Source: Vibrio cidicii (GTDB lineage: Bacteria; Pseudomonadota; Gammaproteobacteria; Enterobacterales; Vibrionaceae). Taken from it: 64,000 nt of DNA. The position numbers and the translations under genes are program-made. Location: assembly GCF_009763805.1 (NCBI RefSeq), contig NZ_CP046804.1, forward strand, positions 682,001-746,000. The letters are read 5' to 3'. The notes below the pieces were generated by a model that saw nothing but the letters and a program-made list of their open reading frames with translations, ran no database searches and was not told the origin of the DNA. This document shows positions 18,044 to 27,331 of this stretch, one piece after another. Within the stretch, counting starts at the first letter, position 1, and every line of letters begins with the position of its first letter.

Positions 18044-18933
18044 TAGAAAGTCGAGTAAAATACCTAGTGCTCTATGGCTGTTGTGTGCCTTATCACTTTC
18101 GGGCTGCAGTGGTTTATATCAAACATCCAACAACGAAGGAAGCCAAGCGCAAAATCGCGATAAGCCTTTGGACTTTGATCAGGAGTCTTTGCTGATCAAA
18201 ACCAATAATCAAGCGGGTTTGATTGAGTTGTATAAGGCTCAACTCCAGCAGCAAGAAAACCCACAAACACGTTTAAAATTGGCTCAGGCTTATTTCGATG
18301 GTAACGATCCGGAATCGACCTTATTTGTACTGACTCCTTTACTCAGTGGCAGCACAACTTTGCCGCGTGATGAACTTTTTTTTCTTCAAGGTCGAGCTCA
18401 ATATCAACTGGGGCAGATAGAAACAAGCGCAACGTTCACTGTCATCCGCTCTGGAAGTGAACCCGAGCAGTGCCAAAGCTTTTAATTCGATCAGCATTAT
18501 TTATGCGCAGCAAGGGGAGTGGCGAAAAGCACGTGAAGGCTTTAATCGTGCCCGAGAACTGATGTTTGATGATGTAACGGTCAAAAATAATTTGGCGCTG
18601 ATTGATATCTTGGAACAGGATTATCAAAGTGCTGCAGCGCGTTTGTTACCAATTTATCTCAATGGCCAAGCGGATGATATGGTCACCGCGAATTTAGCCT
18701 TAATCATGGCCAAAATAGGCAGTTATGAACACTTACGCTCTTTTTATGGTCAGCAATATAACGATGAGGAACTATATCTGGCCTATCTCAACCTGCGTGA
18801 CGTGCAATTAATGAATCACACGCCAGCAGAGGCAGCGGCTAATTCAAAAAAACATCTGTTGCAGCCAAATAACAATAACACAGAGGTTGTTATTCCCGCT
18901 GAGGAGCCAAAAGATGCGTCGTTTGTTTTCTAA
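18036..18933 (+). CDS. tadD: Tad lipoprotein with TPR repeats TadD, one frame break
   Basis: Outer-membrane lipoprotein with tetratricopeptide repeats, needed for Tad assembly. The lipobox is LSGC (after WLLCALS). TPR-like segments follow (TRLKLAQAYFDGNDPESTLFVLTPL, SSAKAFNSISIIYAQQGEWRKAREGFNRA). The frame breaks at 18420-18424: GAAAC instead of GAAC. Removing one A gives GQIEQAQRSLSSALEVNPSSAKAFN, a typical TPR helix, and restores one reading frame of about 298 residues. The 3' end overlaps tadE. I treat it as one gene with a probable sequence error. Confidence 0.85.
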
Positions 18934-19432
18934 GCAATCGCCAGCGAGCGGATCAAAGCAATCGGGTGTTGCCACGATTGAATTTGTTGGTGGTTTCTTT
19001 GCCTTTTGGCTGATGTGTATGGCTTGGGTTGAGATGAGCTTTCTCTCTTATGTCTCGAGTTTGGGTGATTTAGCGATTGCCACCGCGGCAAGGGAAACAA
19101 AAAAAATTGATGGCGATGATTATCAAGCGCAGTTCAAGACCATTTTGCAGCAGCAAAATAGCCTATGGCGCTATGTAGTGGACGCCAACAACTTCAAAAC
19201 TAGCATCCAATATGTCAAAAAATTAGACGATTTACACAATTACGAAAAGATTTGCCTGGGTGAGAACGGCGATCAGCTGAACTGCAGTGATGCAAAAGAT
19301 ATGGCGATTGCTGTCTATAGCATTAGTTATGATTACACGCCGATTTTTAATTTCTTTTTGAATGATAAAACGGTGTTTGCCCGTGAGGCGATGGTGATTC
19401 AGGAGTATCAGCGTGAAAAATTCACCCTCTAA
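18914..19432 (+). CDS. tadE: Tad pseudopilin TadE
   Basis: Minor pseudopilin of the Tad system. The ATG at 18914 (MRRLFSKQ) lies inside the tadD end. The short basic leader ends in QSG|VATIEFVGGFFAFW, the TadE-type processing site with the conserved Glu five residues into the mature part, followed by one hydrophobic helix and a globular domain with two Cys (EKICLGENGDQLNC). It has 172 residues. It overlaps tadF by 20 bases. Confidence 0.85.
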   Translation: MRRLFSKQSPASGSKQSGVATIEFVGGFFAFWLMCMAWVEMSFLSYVSSLGDLAIATAARETKKIDGDDYQAQFKTILQQQNSLWRYVVDANNFKTSIQYVKKLDDLHNYEKICLGENGDQLNCSDAKDMAIAVYSISYDYTPIFNFFLNDKTVFAREAMVIQEYQREKFTL

Positions 19433-19952
19433 GTTACAACAGGGCAATTTTACCGTCGAATTTGCTATCGTCGGCGTTTTTTTTGCCTTGCTGTTGGTTT
19501 TTAGCGCGGATGTGGTGGTCAAGCTTGCTTATAAAGGGAAATTAGAACGGCTTTCTTATTCTGCCGCCAGCATTATGAAAGAGCGCACAGAAATTTATGG
19601 CGAGGATCATTTTCCTTTTGAACCAGGAAAACCGATTGGTGCAGAAGCCACTCAATTGTATGACATTGTGCTGGCTTCGTTAAAAAGAACGTCAGGCAAT
19701 TTCGATGCGGAAAAATTTGGTTTTCAAGTGCGTATGGTGCGAGAAAATAAAAACGTGCGTGCACCTTTTACTCAAGGCATCAATTGCAATGACAACCAGT
19801 CACTGCAACCGCTGGACTTTGTTACGACCTTTGGTCGACATGCAACACTTTACGAAGTGACACTGTGTTATGAGACACCGAGTTGGTATGGCAATTTAAT
19901 TGGCAAAGAATTCTCTCGCGTCAGCAGCCGCTCAATCAGCATGGGGAGATAA
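19413..19952 (+). CDS. tadF: Tad pseudopilin TadF
   Basis: Second minor pseudopilin. It starts with GTG at 19413, inside the tadE end, with a leader of ten or so residues, then QQG|NFTVEFAIVGVFFALLLVFSADVV: a prepilin-peptidase site with a Glu at position 5 and one long hydrophobic helix. The 179-residue length and position between tadE and tadG fit TadF. The C-terminal half has two Cys (INCNDN, TLCYET) that may pair. Confidence 0.83.
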   Translation: MKNSPSKLQQGNFTVEFAIVGVFFALLLVFSADVVVKLAYKGKLERLSYSAASIMKERTEIYGEDHFPFEPGKPIGAEATQLYDIVLASLKRTSGNFDAEKFGFQVRMVRENKNVRAPFTQGINCNDNQSLQPLDFVTTFGRHATLYEVTLCYETPSWYGNLIGKEFSRVSSRSISMGR

Positions 19953-19954
19953 AG

Positions 19955-21244
19955 ATGAAGCAATATTGTCGTTTACACCGCCAATCTGGTCATGCCGCGA
20001 TTCTTTTTGCGCTGTTTATTCCTTTGTTGTTTGGGGTATTCACTCTAGGTACCGATGGCGCTCGGGCGGTACAAGATAAAGCGCGCCTATTAGAGGCCGT
20101 TGAGGTCGCGAGTCTTGCTGTCGCTGGGCAAGGCTCCGATAATGCAGCTCTGGCAAAAAATTATTTAGAGTACTATTTCCCCTCCGCCACGATTAATAAC
20201 AATGATATTCAAATTAAAAAAATCAACTGTGAAGATAATGCGGATTGTAAGAACAGCAATCGCCGTTTTTTTGAATATCAAGTGTCAGCAAAAATTAGCC
20301 AGCCAACGTGGTTTCCTGGCAATGATGCCATTATTGGGTTCGGCGAAAATTATTCGGTGGGTGGTCATTCATCAGCAAGAAAATTTCATGCTGAAACGGT
20401 CGATGTAGTACTCGTTGCTGATTTTTCTGGTTCTATGGCATGGCGTTGGGATAAAAACGGCTCACAAAATTCGGCTAATCCAATACGCTATATTATGATG
20501 AAAGAGATCATTACTGAGATTGCCGATGAACTGGAAAAGTTTAATAAAAACACGGTCAAAAAAAATAAATTGTCAGTTGTTGGATTTGACTATTTTACGG
20601 TTGAAAAACAACCCAATGGTTCTTTCAAACATTATGATCACATAATATGTTCAAACAAGAGATGTAATAGTTATTATCAACCAGGTAAGAATAGTGATGT
20701 TTCTAAAAACACAGTCGTTGACAACATCTTTAATTTGTCTCATATTTCCCATTCAGTTGAAAGGCTAACTACGTATGGTTCGGCATCTGGATATTCTACC
20801 TTTTTTAATATTCCTCTTACTGACAATTTTAATTCTTTAAAAAGTGATATCAATACATTTGTTGTGCGAGGGAGTTCTATTAGCGGAACTGCTTCTTATG
20901 CTGGTATTATCCGAGGTGCACAATTTGCGTTGACTGGTGTAAATCCAAGACGCTTGATTATCATTTTGTCAGATGGTGAAGATTCTTTTATCACTAACAC
21001 TAATAATTTGATAGCTGCAGGCATGTGTACGAAGATATTGGAGACCTTGAATGCTCAAATTATTGGTGAAGAGAAAGTCAAAGCTAGGATGGTAGCGGTT
21101 GGTTTTGCGTACAATATTACAGCTTACCCGCAGATGAAAAACTGCGTTGGTGAAGAGAATGTTTTTTCGGCAAAAAACAGAGACGATATCAAAAACAAAA
21201 TCCTTGAGTTGATCACCGAAGAAATAGGCCATTTAGCGCTATGA
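19955..21244 (+). CDS. tadG: Tad-associated protein TadG with a von Willebrand A domain
   Basis: Large pilus-associated protein. The ATG at 19955 begins MKQYCRLHRQSGHAAILFALFIPLLFGVFTLGTDGARAV, the TadG/TadE-like N-terminal helix. A VWA domain follows with its metal-binding DFSGS at about residues 155-159, and its later half carries IILSDGEDS. The stretch from about 20560 to 21200 is markedly richer in A and T than the flanking tad genes, as if this part had been exchanged. 430 residues. It overlaps the next gene by four bases. It may act as an adhesin or anchor at the pilus base. Confidence 0.87.
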   Translation: MKQYCRLHRQSGHAAILFALFIPLLFGVFTLGTDGARAVQDKARLLEAVEVASLAVAGQGSDNAALAKNYLEYYFPSATINNNDIQIKKINCEDNADCKNSNRRFFEYQVSAKISQPTWFPGNDAIIGFGENYSVGGHSSARKFHAETVDVVLVADFSGSMAWRWDKNGSQNSANPIRYIMMKEIITEIADELEKFNKNTVKKNKLSVVGFDYFTVEKQPNGSFKHYDHIICSNKRCNSYYQPGKNSDVSKNTVVDNIFNLSHISHSVERLTTYGSASGYSTFFNIPLTDNFNSLKSDINTFVVRGSSISGTASYAGIIRGAQFALTGVNPRRLIIILSDGEDSFITNTNNLIAAGMCTKILETLNAQIIGEEKVKARMVAVGFAYNITAYPQMKNCVGEENVFSAKNRDDIKNKILELITEEIGHLAL

Positions 21245-21612
21245 AACACATTATCCTATTTTTGCTAATCAGCGTATTCACCCTGCCAAGCTGGGCAGAC
21301 AATTTATTGCTCTTTATTAATAGTGATGATCAGCTGCAACAACAGCAAGTTAATGTATTTAATCATCTGCTGTTTGAAGAGAAAATTCGTGGTTACGAGA
21401 CGGTTTACATTATTGATTTAGCTCAAGAGCAACGCCCATTTCGTGGTGAAGCAGAATATATTCACGATGACCAAGGCTTTTACAGTGCAAAGTACCTACC
21501 CACTCAAACCCCACAAGTCATGGTGGTTGGCCGCCAAGGTGTGCGCCAATCCTATCGATTAACGGATTTTCTCGGCCACTATTTGCCCCCTTCAGCAAAG
21601 GAGTTTCCATAA
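21241..21612 (+). CDS. Small secreted protein at the end of the tad operon
   Basis: A 123-residue protein with a clear signal peptide (MKHIILFLLISVFTLPSWA|D), hence periplasmic or secreted. The rest resembles the loose pattern of DUF4174 proteins: an N-terminal strand LLLFINSDDQLQQQQVNVFNH, then a middle stretch and a strand VMVVGRQGVRQSYR followed by an end close to the DFLGHYLP helix. That family has a thioredoxin-like fold and no known function. It overlaps tadG by four bases and touches the next gene, so it is part of the operon. Confidence 0.6.
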   Translation: MKHIILFLLISVFTLPSWADNLLLFINSDDQLQQQQVNVFNHLLFEEKIRGYETVYIIDLAQEQRPFRGEAEYIHDDQGFYSAKYLPTQTPQVMVVGRQGVRQSYRLTDFLGHYLPPSAKEFP

Positions 21613-22253
21613 TGAACACAACCAAACGTCAGCTATCGCTTGCTTTATCACTACTTTGCTTTGCGGCTGCCTCGGTCTATGCATCGCCCAACCAAGATCA
21701 AAGCGCGTTTCATCATTACTGCAACGGCATCGACCTTGAGTTTGAGCAGAAAGTGCAAATCGCACCGGGTCGGCGCGTTCTACTTAACCACTCGGCTTTT
21801 CCGCTTATTGAACAAAGTGGAGAGCACCATGCCAGTGCCACTTTTATCGAACAACAGATGATTGCTGCCGGAGTGCAAGGCAATTGTGCTGAATATCTTT
21901 TGAGCCACGCTAAATCTTGGCAAGGGGAATCAAAAGAAGCGTTGGCGCGCGTCTACTTCTCGTTTAACAGTGCCGAATTAACTTCAGCTTCACGCTATTT
22001 ACTCAACCAGCTTTTGGCACGGCTAAGAACCAATAATACGCTGACGGTAGAAGGGCATACCGATGATATTGGTAGTGAAGAGTACAACTTTGCCCTAGGG
22101 CTACGTCGTGCTGAAAGTGTGGAAGCTTACTTAAAGCAATATGCTCAAACACCTGTGCAATTACAAAGCGTTTCTTACGGTGAAAAGCGCCCCATCACCA
22201 CGAATGCCAGTGAAACTGGCCGAGCACAAAACCGAAGAGTGGAAATTAAGTGA
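21612..22253 (+). CDS. OmpA-family peptidoglycan-binding protein
   Basis: A 213-residue protein with a signal peptide (LALSLLCFAAASVYA) and a C-terminal OmpA-like domain from about residue 115: VYFSFNSAELTSASRYLLNQL, VEGHTDDIGSEEYNFALGLRRAESV and GEKRPITTNASETGRAQNRRVEI. The NxxLGxRRAxxV pattern that binds diaminopimelate is largely present (FALGLRRAESV). Its start abuts the preceding gene, so it is the last gene of the tad operon. It probably ties the Tad apparatus to the cell wall. Confidence 0.87.
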   Translation: MNTTKRQLSLALSLLCFAAASVYASPNQDQSAFHHYCNGIDLEFEQKVQIAPGRRVLLNHSAFPLIEQSGEHHASATFIEQQMIAAGVQGNCAEYLLSHAKSWQGESKEALARVYFSFNSAELTSASRYLLNQLLARLRTNNTLTVEGHTDDIGSEEYNFALGLRRAESVEAYLKQYAQTPVQLQSVSYGEKRPITTNASETGRAQNRRVEIK

Positions 22254-22300
22254 TAACTTAAGATGAAATTTTATAAGTTGGCTCAAACTAAGGAAGATGC

Positions 22301-23359
22301 ATGTTGAGTGCGTGGATCGCAAAATGGCTTGCGCTGCGCGTCGATGATGAACGTTACAAGGATTACTGCTTCTTAGTGATGGCGTTGGTGGCGTTGACTG
22401 TCACCAATTTGTTTTTCCTCTTGTACAACATCTTTGCTATTCCTGATCAAATGATGCGAAGTATTCTCGCGATCGCGACCTCCTCGTGTCTACTCAGTTT
22501 GCTACTGATGAAAGGGTGTCGTGCACCGAAAGTCGCGGCATTTATCATGCAGTTAAATATTACGCTGTCGGGCTTTGCCTTAGTGCTGGCGGCTGGGCAC
22601 AGTGCGTTTTCTCTCGCCTTTATGTTTATTACGCCAGTGGTGTCGATGTTCATCCTAGGTTACAAATTAGGCGCATGGTTTAGCAGCATTACGTTTGTTG
22701 TTATCGCTTCTTACACGTTTTTATCCATGGAGGCTTGGGGACCGGCTTACTTTGACACCATCAGTTTTATCCACTTTACCGCAGTGTTTGCCTTTTTGTT
22801 TTTTGTCGGTTTCTTTTACGATCGTAGTCGCCATCAATTATTGGCTTCTTTGCGTCAATCTAACCAAACATTGCAAGAGTTGGCGACAAAAGATCCACTG
22901 ACAGGCTTGGCGAATCGTCGCTGTTTGGATGATTTTTTGCGCAATGTACAACGAACTCGCTGGATCGCTATGATTGATGTGGATGACTTCAAACAGATCA
23001 ATGACCTATTGGGTCACGATGTAGGGGATTCGGTATTATTTAATCTCGCGCGCTGTTTGGAACAAGTGGCAGAGTTAGGGGACCTTGTTGGCCGCTGGGG
23101 TGGGGAAGAGTTTCTCTTCTCGATTGAAGCTGAAAGCGAACAAGTTGCGCAGAAAAAAGTACAATGTTTACTTGATGGTATCACCTCTTTTGATTTTTCT
23201 ATTGAGTTGCCTGTAACCGTCAGTATCGGCTTGGCGATTCATCAACCAGGTCAACATCGTAGCGCACTGCTACATGCTGATGAAGCTCAGTATCGTGCCA
23301 AAGCTTCAGGTAAAAATCAGTGTTGTCTTGCGATGGCGAAGTTTGAGTACGCTGTATAA
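22301..23359 (+). CDS. Membrane diguanylate cyclase, copy 1
   Basis: Makes cyclic di-GMP. The first about 180 residues hold several membrane helices and no recognisable sensor motif; a short coiled linker (LASLRQSNQTLQELATKDPLTGLANRR) leads to the GGDEF domain. The active-site loop is GGEEF at about residues 267-271, a form compatible with activity. The inhibitory RxxD site is absent: the sequence before it reads ELGD. At 352 residues it has exactly the length of a paralogue at 29696-30754, and the two share the first 20 or so codons almost base for base. The location just after the tad operon is suggestive, since pili are often controlled by cyclic di-GMP. Confidence 0.9.
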   Translation: MLSAWIAKWLALRVDDERYKDYCFLVMALVALTVTNLFFLLYNIFAIPDQMMRSILAIATSSCLLSLLLMKGCRAPKVAAFIMQLNITLSGFALVLAAGHSAFSLAFMFITPVVSMFILGYKLGAWFSSITFVVIASYTFLSMEAWGPAYFDTISFIHFTAVFAFLFFVGFFYDRSRHQLLASLRQSNQTLQELATKDPLTGLANRRCLDDFLRNVQRTRWIAMIDVDDFKQINDLLGHDVGDSVLFNLARCLEQVAELGDLVGRWGGEEFLFSIEAESEQVAQKKVQCLLDGITSFDFSIELPVTVSIGLAIHQPGQHRSALLHADEAQYRAKASGKNQCCLAMAKFEYAV

Positions 23360-23512
23360 ATTGAGTTGTTCACAACTGTGCCAATTTTTTGTGATATCAC
23401 TCATCCTTTGCTTTGCTCTAGAAGTCGCTTCCAAACAGACTAGCTGTTTTTTAGGAAACGCAGCCCAAACAGCTTGAATATTGCCATTGCTTTGTAAATA
23501 GTAGCTCTTGCG
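23360..23512 (-). pseudogene. Remnant of a choloylglycine-hydrolase-family gene (3' end)
   Basis: Read on the minus strand this gives RKSYYLQSNGNIQAVWAAFP, then KKQLVCLEATSRAKQRMSDITK. The intact hydrolase at 30742-31842 ends with KRYYLQSNDTIQTVWVEFP and SICLDATFRAAQVMGDVTKK, the same block. In both places the block directly follows a diguanylate cyclase gene in convergent orientation. Only about 50 C-terminal residues remain; there is no start or catalytic Cys. Confidence 0.85.
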
Positions 23513-23564
23513 TAACAATTCGTCAGTAATCAATTGAGGAAATGCTGGCAGCGTAAGGCGCGAA

Positions 23565-23598
23565 AAAAAGCTCAGCATGACAACATACTGAGCTTTTT
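23565..23598. terminator. Bidirectional intrinsic terminator
   Basis: AAAAAGCTCAG (23565-23575) and CTGAGCTTTTT (23588-23598) form an 11-bp stem with a 12-base loop, with T-rich sequence on both strands. It now lies left of the insertion sequence. Before that insertion it would have stood about 25-30 bases beyond the chemoreceptor gene, whose natural terminator it probably was. Confidence 0.75.
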
Positions 23599-23622
23599 AC
23601 GTTTTTTACAGGTCAAGCCGTT

Positions 23623-23631
23623 CTCGTTACA
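23623..23631. repeat. Putative target-site duplication, left copy
   Basis: CTCGTTACA here is repeated at 25393-25401 directly after the right end of the insertion sequence. The right copy contains the stop codon of the chemoreceptor gene. Six bases (TCCGTC) separate this copy from the left inverted repeat, so the exact boundary is not settled. Confidence 0.55.
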
Positions 23632-23637
23632 TCCGTC

Positions 23638-23653
23638 ATTCCGCAGCCAATTT
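23638..23653 (+). repeat. Left terminal inverted repeat of the IS
   Basis: ATTCCGCAGCCAATTT, an exact inverted match to 25377-25392. Confidence 0.8.
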
Positions 23654-23764
23654 CAGAATTAAAACAATGTGATCCAGTGATCGTTTACAAATGTTAGTGC
23701 GACAGACCTCTTGACCGCGATCCCCAGTTTTGATCTATTACTGTTATTTAACGGTCACTTTATT

Positions 23765-25378
23765 ATGTCTGCTGCTCAACCTGTCATTAAACGCCTAGAC
23801 CACTTAGGGCTAATTGCTGCTTTCTGTCATGAAATCGGTTTACCAGACATTATTGATCGCGTCATTCCTAAGTACTCGGATCACAATGTTTCACATGGCG
23901 ATGCTGTCTTAGCAATGATTCTTAATGGCCTTGGCTTTCACAGTAGAACGCTGCATATGTTCTCTTACTTCTTCGAGACAAAGCCTGTTGCCAAGTTGCT
24001 CGCTAAAGACATTGAAGCGCACCATTTAACTGACGATGTACTCGGACGTACTTTAGATGCTTTATATGAAGCAGATGTCTCCGCACTTTATCAAGCGATT
24101 GCGGAGCATGCCGTTGATAAGCTAGGACTTAAAACAGACTCTGTCCACCTTGATATCACTAGCTTCCATGTCGATGGTTAATACGCCCAAGACGAAGATC
24201 TTAATGCCATCAAGCTGGTAAAAGGCTACAGCCGAGACCACCGTCCAGAGCTAAACCAAGTGGTCCTTGAGCTGATTTGTGAAAACCAAGCAGGCCTACC
24301 TGTTTACATGCAAGCGCTTAGTGGCAACACCAACGATGCTAAGGCATTCTCAGAGGTCACTAAACGGCATATTCATTGCCTGAAGGCAGCTCAAAACAGT
24401 CGCTACTTCATCGCCGATGCCGCTCTATACACCGAAGAAAGCATTCGTTCACTTGATGAGCAACAACAGAAGTTTATTACGCGTGTTCCAATGACCATTA
24501 AATCAGCCAAAGAAGCCTTAATGAACCTTGAGCCAGAGCAGTTGAGCCGTATCGGCAATGGTTACTCGGGTTGCTGGGTTGACGCTGATTATGGCTCGGT
24601 ATCTCAGAAGTGGCTGTTGATTCATAGTGAACAAGCAACCAACCGAGAACAGGTAACGTTTTATAAGAATTTAGACAAAAATATCATCAAAGAGCAGAGA
24701 GCGCTGGGCCAACTAATGAAAAAGAAGTTTGCTTGCGCAGTGGATGCCGAGCAAGCAATGGGCGACTTCGCCAGCCAGTGTCATTTGCTTGGCTTTGCAC
24801 AATCAACCATCGTTAAGGAGCCAATCTATTCAGGTCGTGGTCGGCCGAAGAAAGACGAAAAGCCAACGGGATACCACTATTTGATAGATGCTACGCCTTA
24901 TACCGATCTAGAAAAAGTAAAACTGGCCAAGCTTAAAGTGGGGATGTTTATTCTCGCCACTAACGATACTGAAGGCCTCGATCTCACAATGGCTGCATTG
25001 CTTGATCATTACAAGCCTCTGCAGAAGGTTGAGCGCGGCTTTCGCTTTTTGAAAAGCCCTGAGTTCTTAACATCATCAATTTTCCTGAAGAAACCTTAGC
25101 GAATCGAGGCATTACTGATGATCATGACGCTTAGTCTACTCGTTTACGCAGGCCTAGAGCACAAAATCCGAGAGAGTCTCACTACGACCGAAGAATTCTT
25201 TCCTAGCATGGTAAAGAACAAGACGACAACTAAACCGACGGCACGTTGGGTATTCTTAAAATTCGAAGGTATCGACACACTCGAATTTGGCGGCCAAAGC
25301 TTCATAACGGGTGTTCAAAAGCACCAGACTCGGCTGCTTAAGCTTCTTGGTGTATTGTATGAAGCGGTTTATTCCTAA
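23765..25378 (+). pseudogene. IS1634-family transposase with two nonsense codons
   Basis: DDE transposase. It starts at the ATG at 23765 (MSAAQPVIKRLDHLGLIAAF), and the frame runs unshifted to 25378, about 537 codons. Family features include MILNGLGFHSRTLHMFSYFF, DVLGRTLDALYEADVSALY, HLDITSFHVDG, SRDHRPELNQVVLEL and YHYLIDATPYTDLEKV. Two in-frame stops interrupt it: TAA at 24179-24181, where GAA (FHVDGEYAQDED) is expected, and TAG at 25097-25099, where GAG is expected before RIEALLMIMTLSLLVYAGLEHKIRESL. Both are single G-to-T changes in glutamate codons. The element is dead unless helped in trans. Confidence 0.85.
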
Positions 25379-25392
25379 ATTGGCTGCGGAAT
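25377..25392 (-). repeat. Right terminal inverted repeat of the IS
   Basis: AAATTGGCTGCGGAAT, the exact complement of 23638-23653. It overlaps the last two bases of the transposase stop codon. Confidence 0.8.
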
Positions 25393-25401
25393 CTCGTTAC
25401 A
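25393..25401. repeat. Putative target-site duplication, right copy
   Basis: CTCGTTACA, the same as 23623-23631. It includes the TTA (25397-25399) that is the stop codon of the minus-strand chemoreceptor gene, so the IS entered exactly at the end of that gene without damaging it. Confidence 0.55.
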
Positions 25402-27037
25402 CTTTGAAGAAGGCCACTTCCTGTTTGAGATGGTTGGAAAGGGCATTCAAGTTCTGGCTGGCGACTTGGTTGTTCTCCATTAAGCGGATGGACTCGTTCG
25501 ACATACTGGAGATTTGTTGCATGGCGACGACTAACTCGCGAACCACTCCCACTTGCTCATCGGTCGCAATGACAACGTCACGCACTCGATTGAGTGAGTC
25601 CTGAGACTGCTGCTCAATGCTCACCAGCAGTTGGCTTGCTTCCGCAGTATTTTTCTGGCAACTCTCGACTTTAGGTTGGGTGTTCTCCATGGCGGTCACG
25701 CTCGCCACAGTCTGGGCCTGCACTTCTTTGAGCATCGCTTCAATTTGTGTTGTCGCTTCGCCAGTGCGTTTGGCTAGGTTTCTCACTTCATCGGCTACCA
25801 CGGCAAAACCGCGTCCGGATTCGCCTGCACGTGCCGCTTCGATCGCCGCGTTCAGAGCAAGCAAGTTGGTTTGCTCTGAAATACCGCTGATCATATTGAC
25901 GATTCCACCGATATCGCGCGTTTTTGCCTCAAGCTGTTTGACCTGAGCCACGGTGTCATTGACCGCTGTGGTGACAGAAAGCATTTGTTCAGCAACCGCC
26001 GCTATGCGAACGCGACCATCGCGCGCATTGTCCGATGTGTTGACCGAGTTTTGCTCTGTAAGGCTGACCACTTTGGCGATGTCATCAATACTCGCGTGCA
26101 TGGTTTCTAACTGAGTTGCCATATTCTGCGTCAGAATAGCCTGCTGCTGCGCTGAATCAAACACCGAGCTAGATCCGCTAGAAACGGCTTCTACCTGGGT
26201 TGCCAACTGCTCTGATGCGCGGCGGATATTGAGCACAATCGAGCTCAGTTTGTCGGACATCAGTGACAGAGAATGGAGAATGCTACCGCGTTCACTGGGT
26301 TCATAGTGCTGAGTGAGTTCGCCGCTGGCCATTAATTGAATGGCATTCTGTGCCACATACGGTTCACTGCCTAAGGAAAGACGAAAGCTGCGTTCGATCA
26401 TAAAGGCCACCAGTGCGGAGATCACGACCGCGATACCGCTTAAAGCCAGCATCAGGCTTTGAAATCCATTGGCTTGTGCTCGCGCTATTGGCGTAAGTTG
26501 CTGATTGAGAGATTCTTGATAATCAATAAATTCATTGATCGCCGTTAACCAGTTGGCGAAACTTGGCCGAACCTTATCCAGCAGAAGCGGGCTAACATCA
26601 ACGCCACTTGTTTTCTTCGCGATGACCTCTTGCACTAGGGGCAGAGTCTTGGCTTGTATTTCATCAATTCGTCGCAGAATGTCCCGTTCCTTCGCTGAAA
26701 ACGGAACGCCGTCGGACATCATACGTTGCATGTTTTGCTCAGATTGCTGATAAAAGGTTTCCAAATGGCGTATATCGTCTTCAAACTGGCTAATTTCCCT
26801 TGTGCTTCGGGCCATCGCCACATCACGAATCGCAATCGCTCGGTCATGAACACTGCCTCGATAGTTGATGGCGTAGCGCTGTTTCACGGAGTTGATGTCG
26901 GTCACCTCCTCTAAGCTCATATCGATAAAATTGACTTTTTGAATACCAATAATGGTCAGTACGCCCATTAGAGCGACTAAGGTGCCAAAACCTAGAGCCA
27001 AACGCGTCCTTACTTTTAACTTTGCGAGGTATTGCAT
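25397..27037 (-). CDS. Methyl-accepting chemotaxis protein
   Basis: Transmembrane chemoreceptor, 546 residues. TM1 is at about residues 12-32 ([20 protein letters not shown]), followed by a four-helix-bundle type periplasmic domain to about 190, TM2 at about 195-217 ([20 protein letters not shown]), a short HAMP-like linker and the cytoplasmic signalling domain. The signalling tip is intact ([39 protein letters not shown]). The C-terminus has no CheR-binding pentapeptide. An insertion sequence lies exactly at its stop codon and separates it from its likely terminator. Ligand unknown. Confidence 0.93.
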   Translation of the reverse strand: MQYLAKLKVRTRLALGFGTLVALMGVLTIIGIQKVNFIDMSLEEVTDINSVKQRYAINYRGSVHDRAIAIRDVAMARSTREISQFEDDIRHLETFYQQSEQNMQRMMSDGVPFSAKERDILRRIDEIQAKTLPLVQEVIAKKTSGVDVSPLLLDKVRPSFANWLTAINEFIDYQESLNQQLTPIARAQANGFQSLMLALSGIAVVISALVAFMIERSFRLSLGSEPYVAQNAIQLMASGELTQHYEPSERGSILHSLSLMSDKLSSIVLNIRRASEQLATQVEAVSSGSSSVFDSAQQQAILTQNMATQLETMHASIDDIAKVVSLTEQNSVNTSDNARDGRVRIAAVAEQMLSVTTAVNDTVAQVKQLEAKTRDIGGIVNMISGISEQTNLLALNAAIEAARAGESGRGFAVVADEVRNLAKRTGEATTQIEAMLKEVQAQTVASVTAMENTQPKVESCQKNTAEASQLLVSIEQQSQDSLNRVRDVVIATDEQVGVVRELVVAMQQISSMSNESIRLMENNQVASQNLNALSNHLKQEVAFFKV

Positions 27038-27064
27038 TTCATTCTCCTCATAGCAAACGAAATG

Positions 27065-27087
27065 GTTGGGGGGCGTCCCCCAAACCT
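27065..27087 (-). promoter_or_regulatory. GC-rich hairpin in the chemoreceptor leader
   Basis: Read on the minus strand, GGTTTGGGGGACGCCCCCCAACC can fold into a very stable hairpin (G-run against C-run). It lies about 30 bases before the chemoreceptor start and just upstream of its ribosome binding site (AGGAGAAT). It could be a leader attenuator, a stability element or the end of an upstream transcript. I see no riboswitch. The rest of 27088-27331 holds no gene that I can recognise. Confidence 0.45.
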
Positions 27088-27331
27088 GTATTTTTGGTTT
27101 TTTAGAAAGCAGATAGACCTTGCTCTATTTAAAAAAATGACAAGCAACGAGTGAAGAGCAGATTCGCCACAACAGAGGCGAAATGGGCTTTTAATCGCGC
27201 ATGTTGTGGTTTCACCTGCGTATCTTTGCAAGGATTGGGCGGGCATGTCCAATCACTTGCCTCGATTGCATTAATTGGTGGGATCAATTGTATCGAGCTT
27301 AATTAACGATACAGCTCGCTCGCTACCCAAG

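Larger units (their letters stand above)
23632..25392 (+). mobile_element. IS1634-family insertion sequence, inactivated
   Basis: About 1.76 kb, bounded by 16-base inverted repeats, ATTCCGCAGCCAATTT at 23638-23653 and its exact complement at 25377-25392, and flanked by a 9-base direct repeat CTCGTTACA. It carries one long transposase frame interrupted by two in-frame stop codons. It sits between the chemoreceptor stop codon and the terminator at 23565-23598. Confidence 0.85.
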
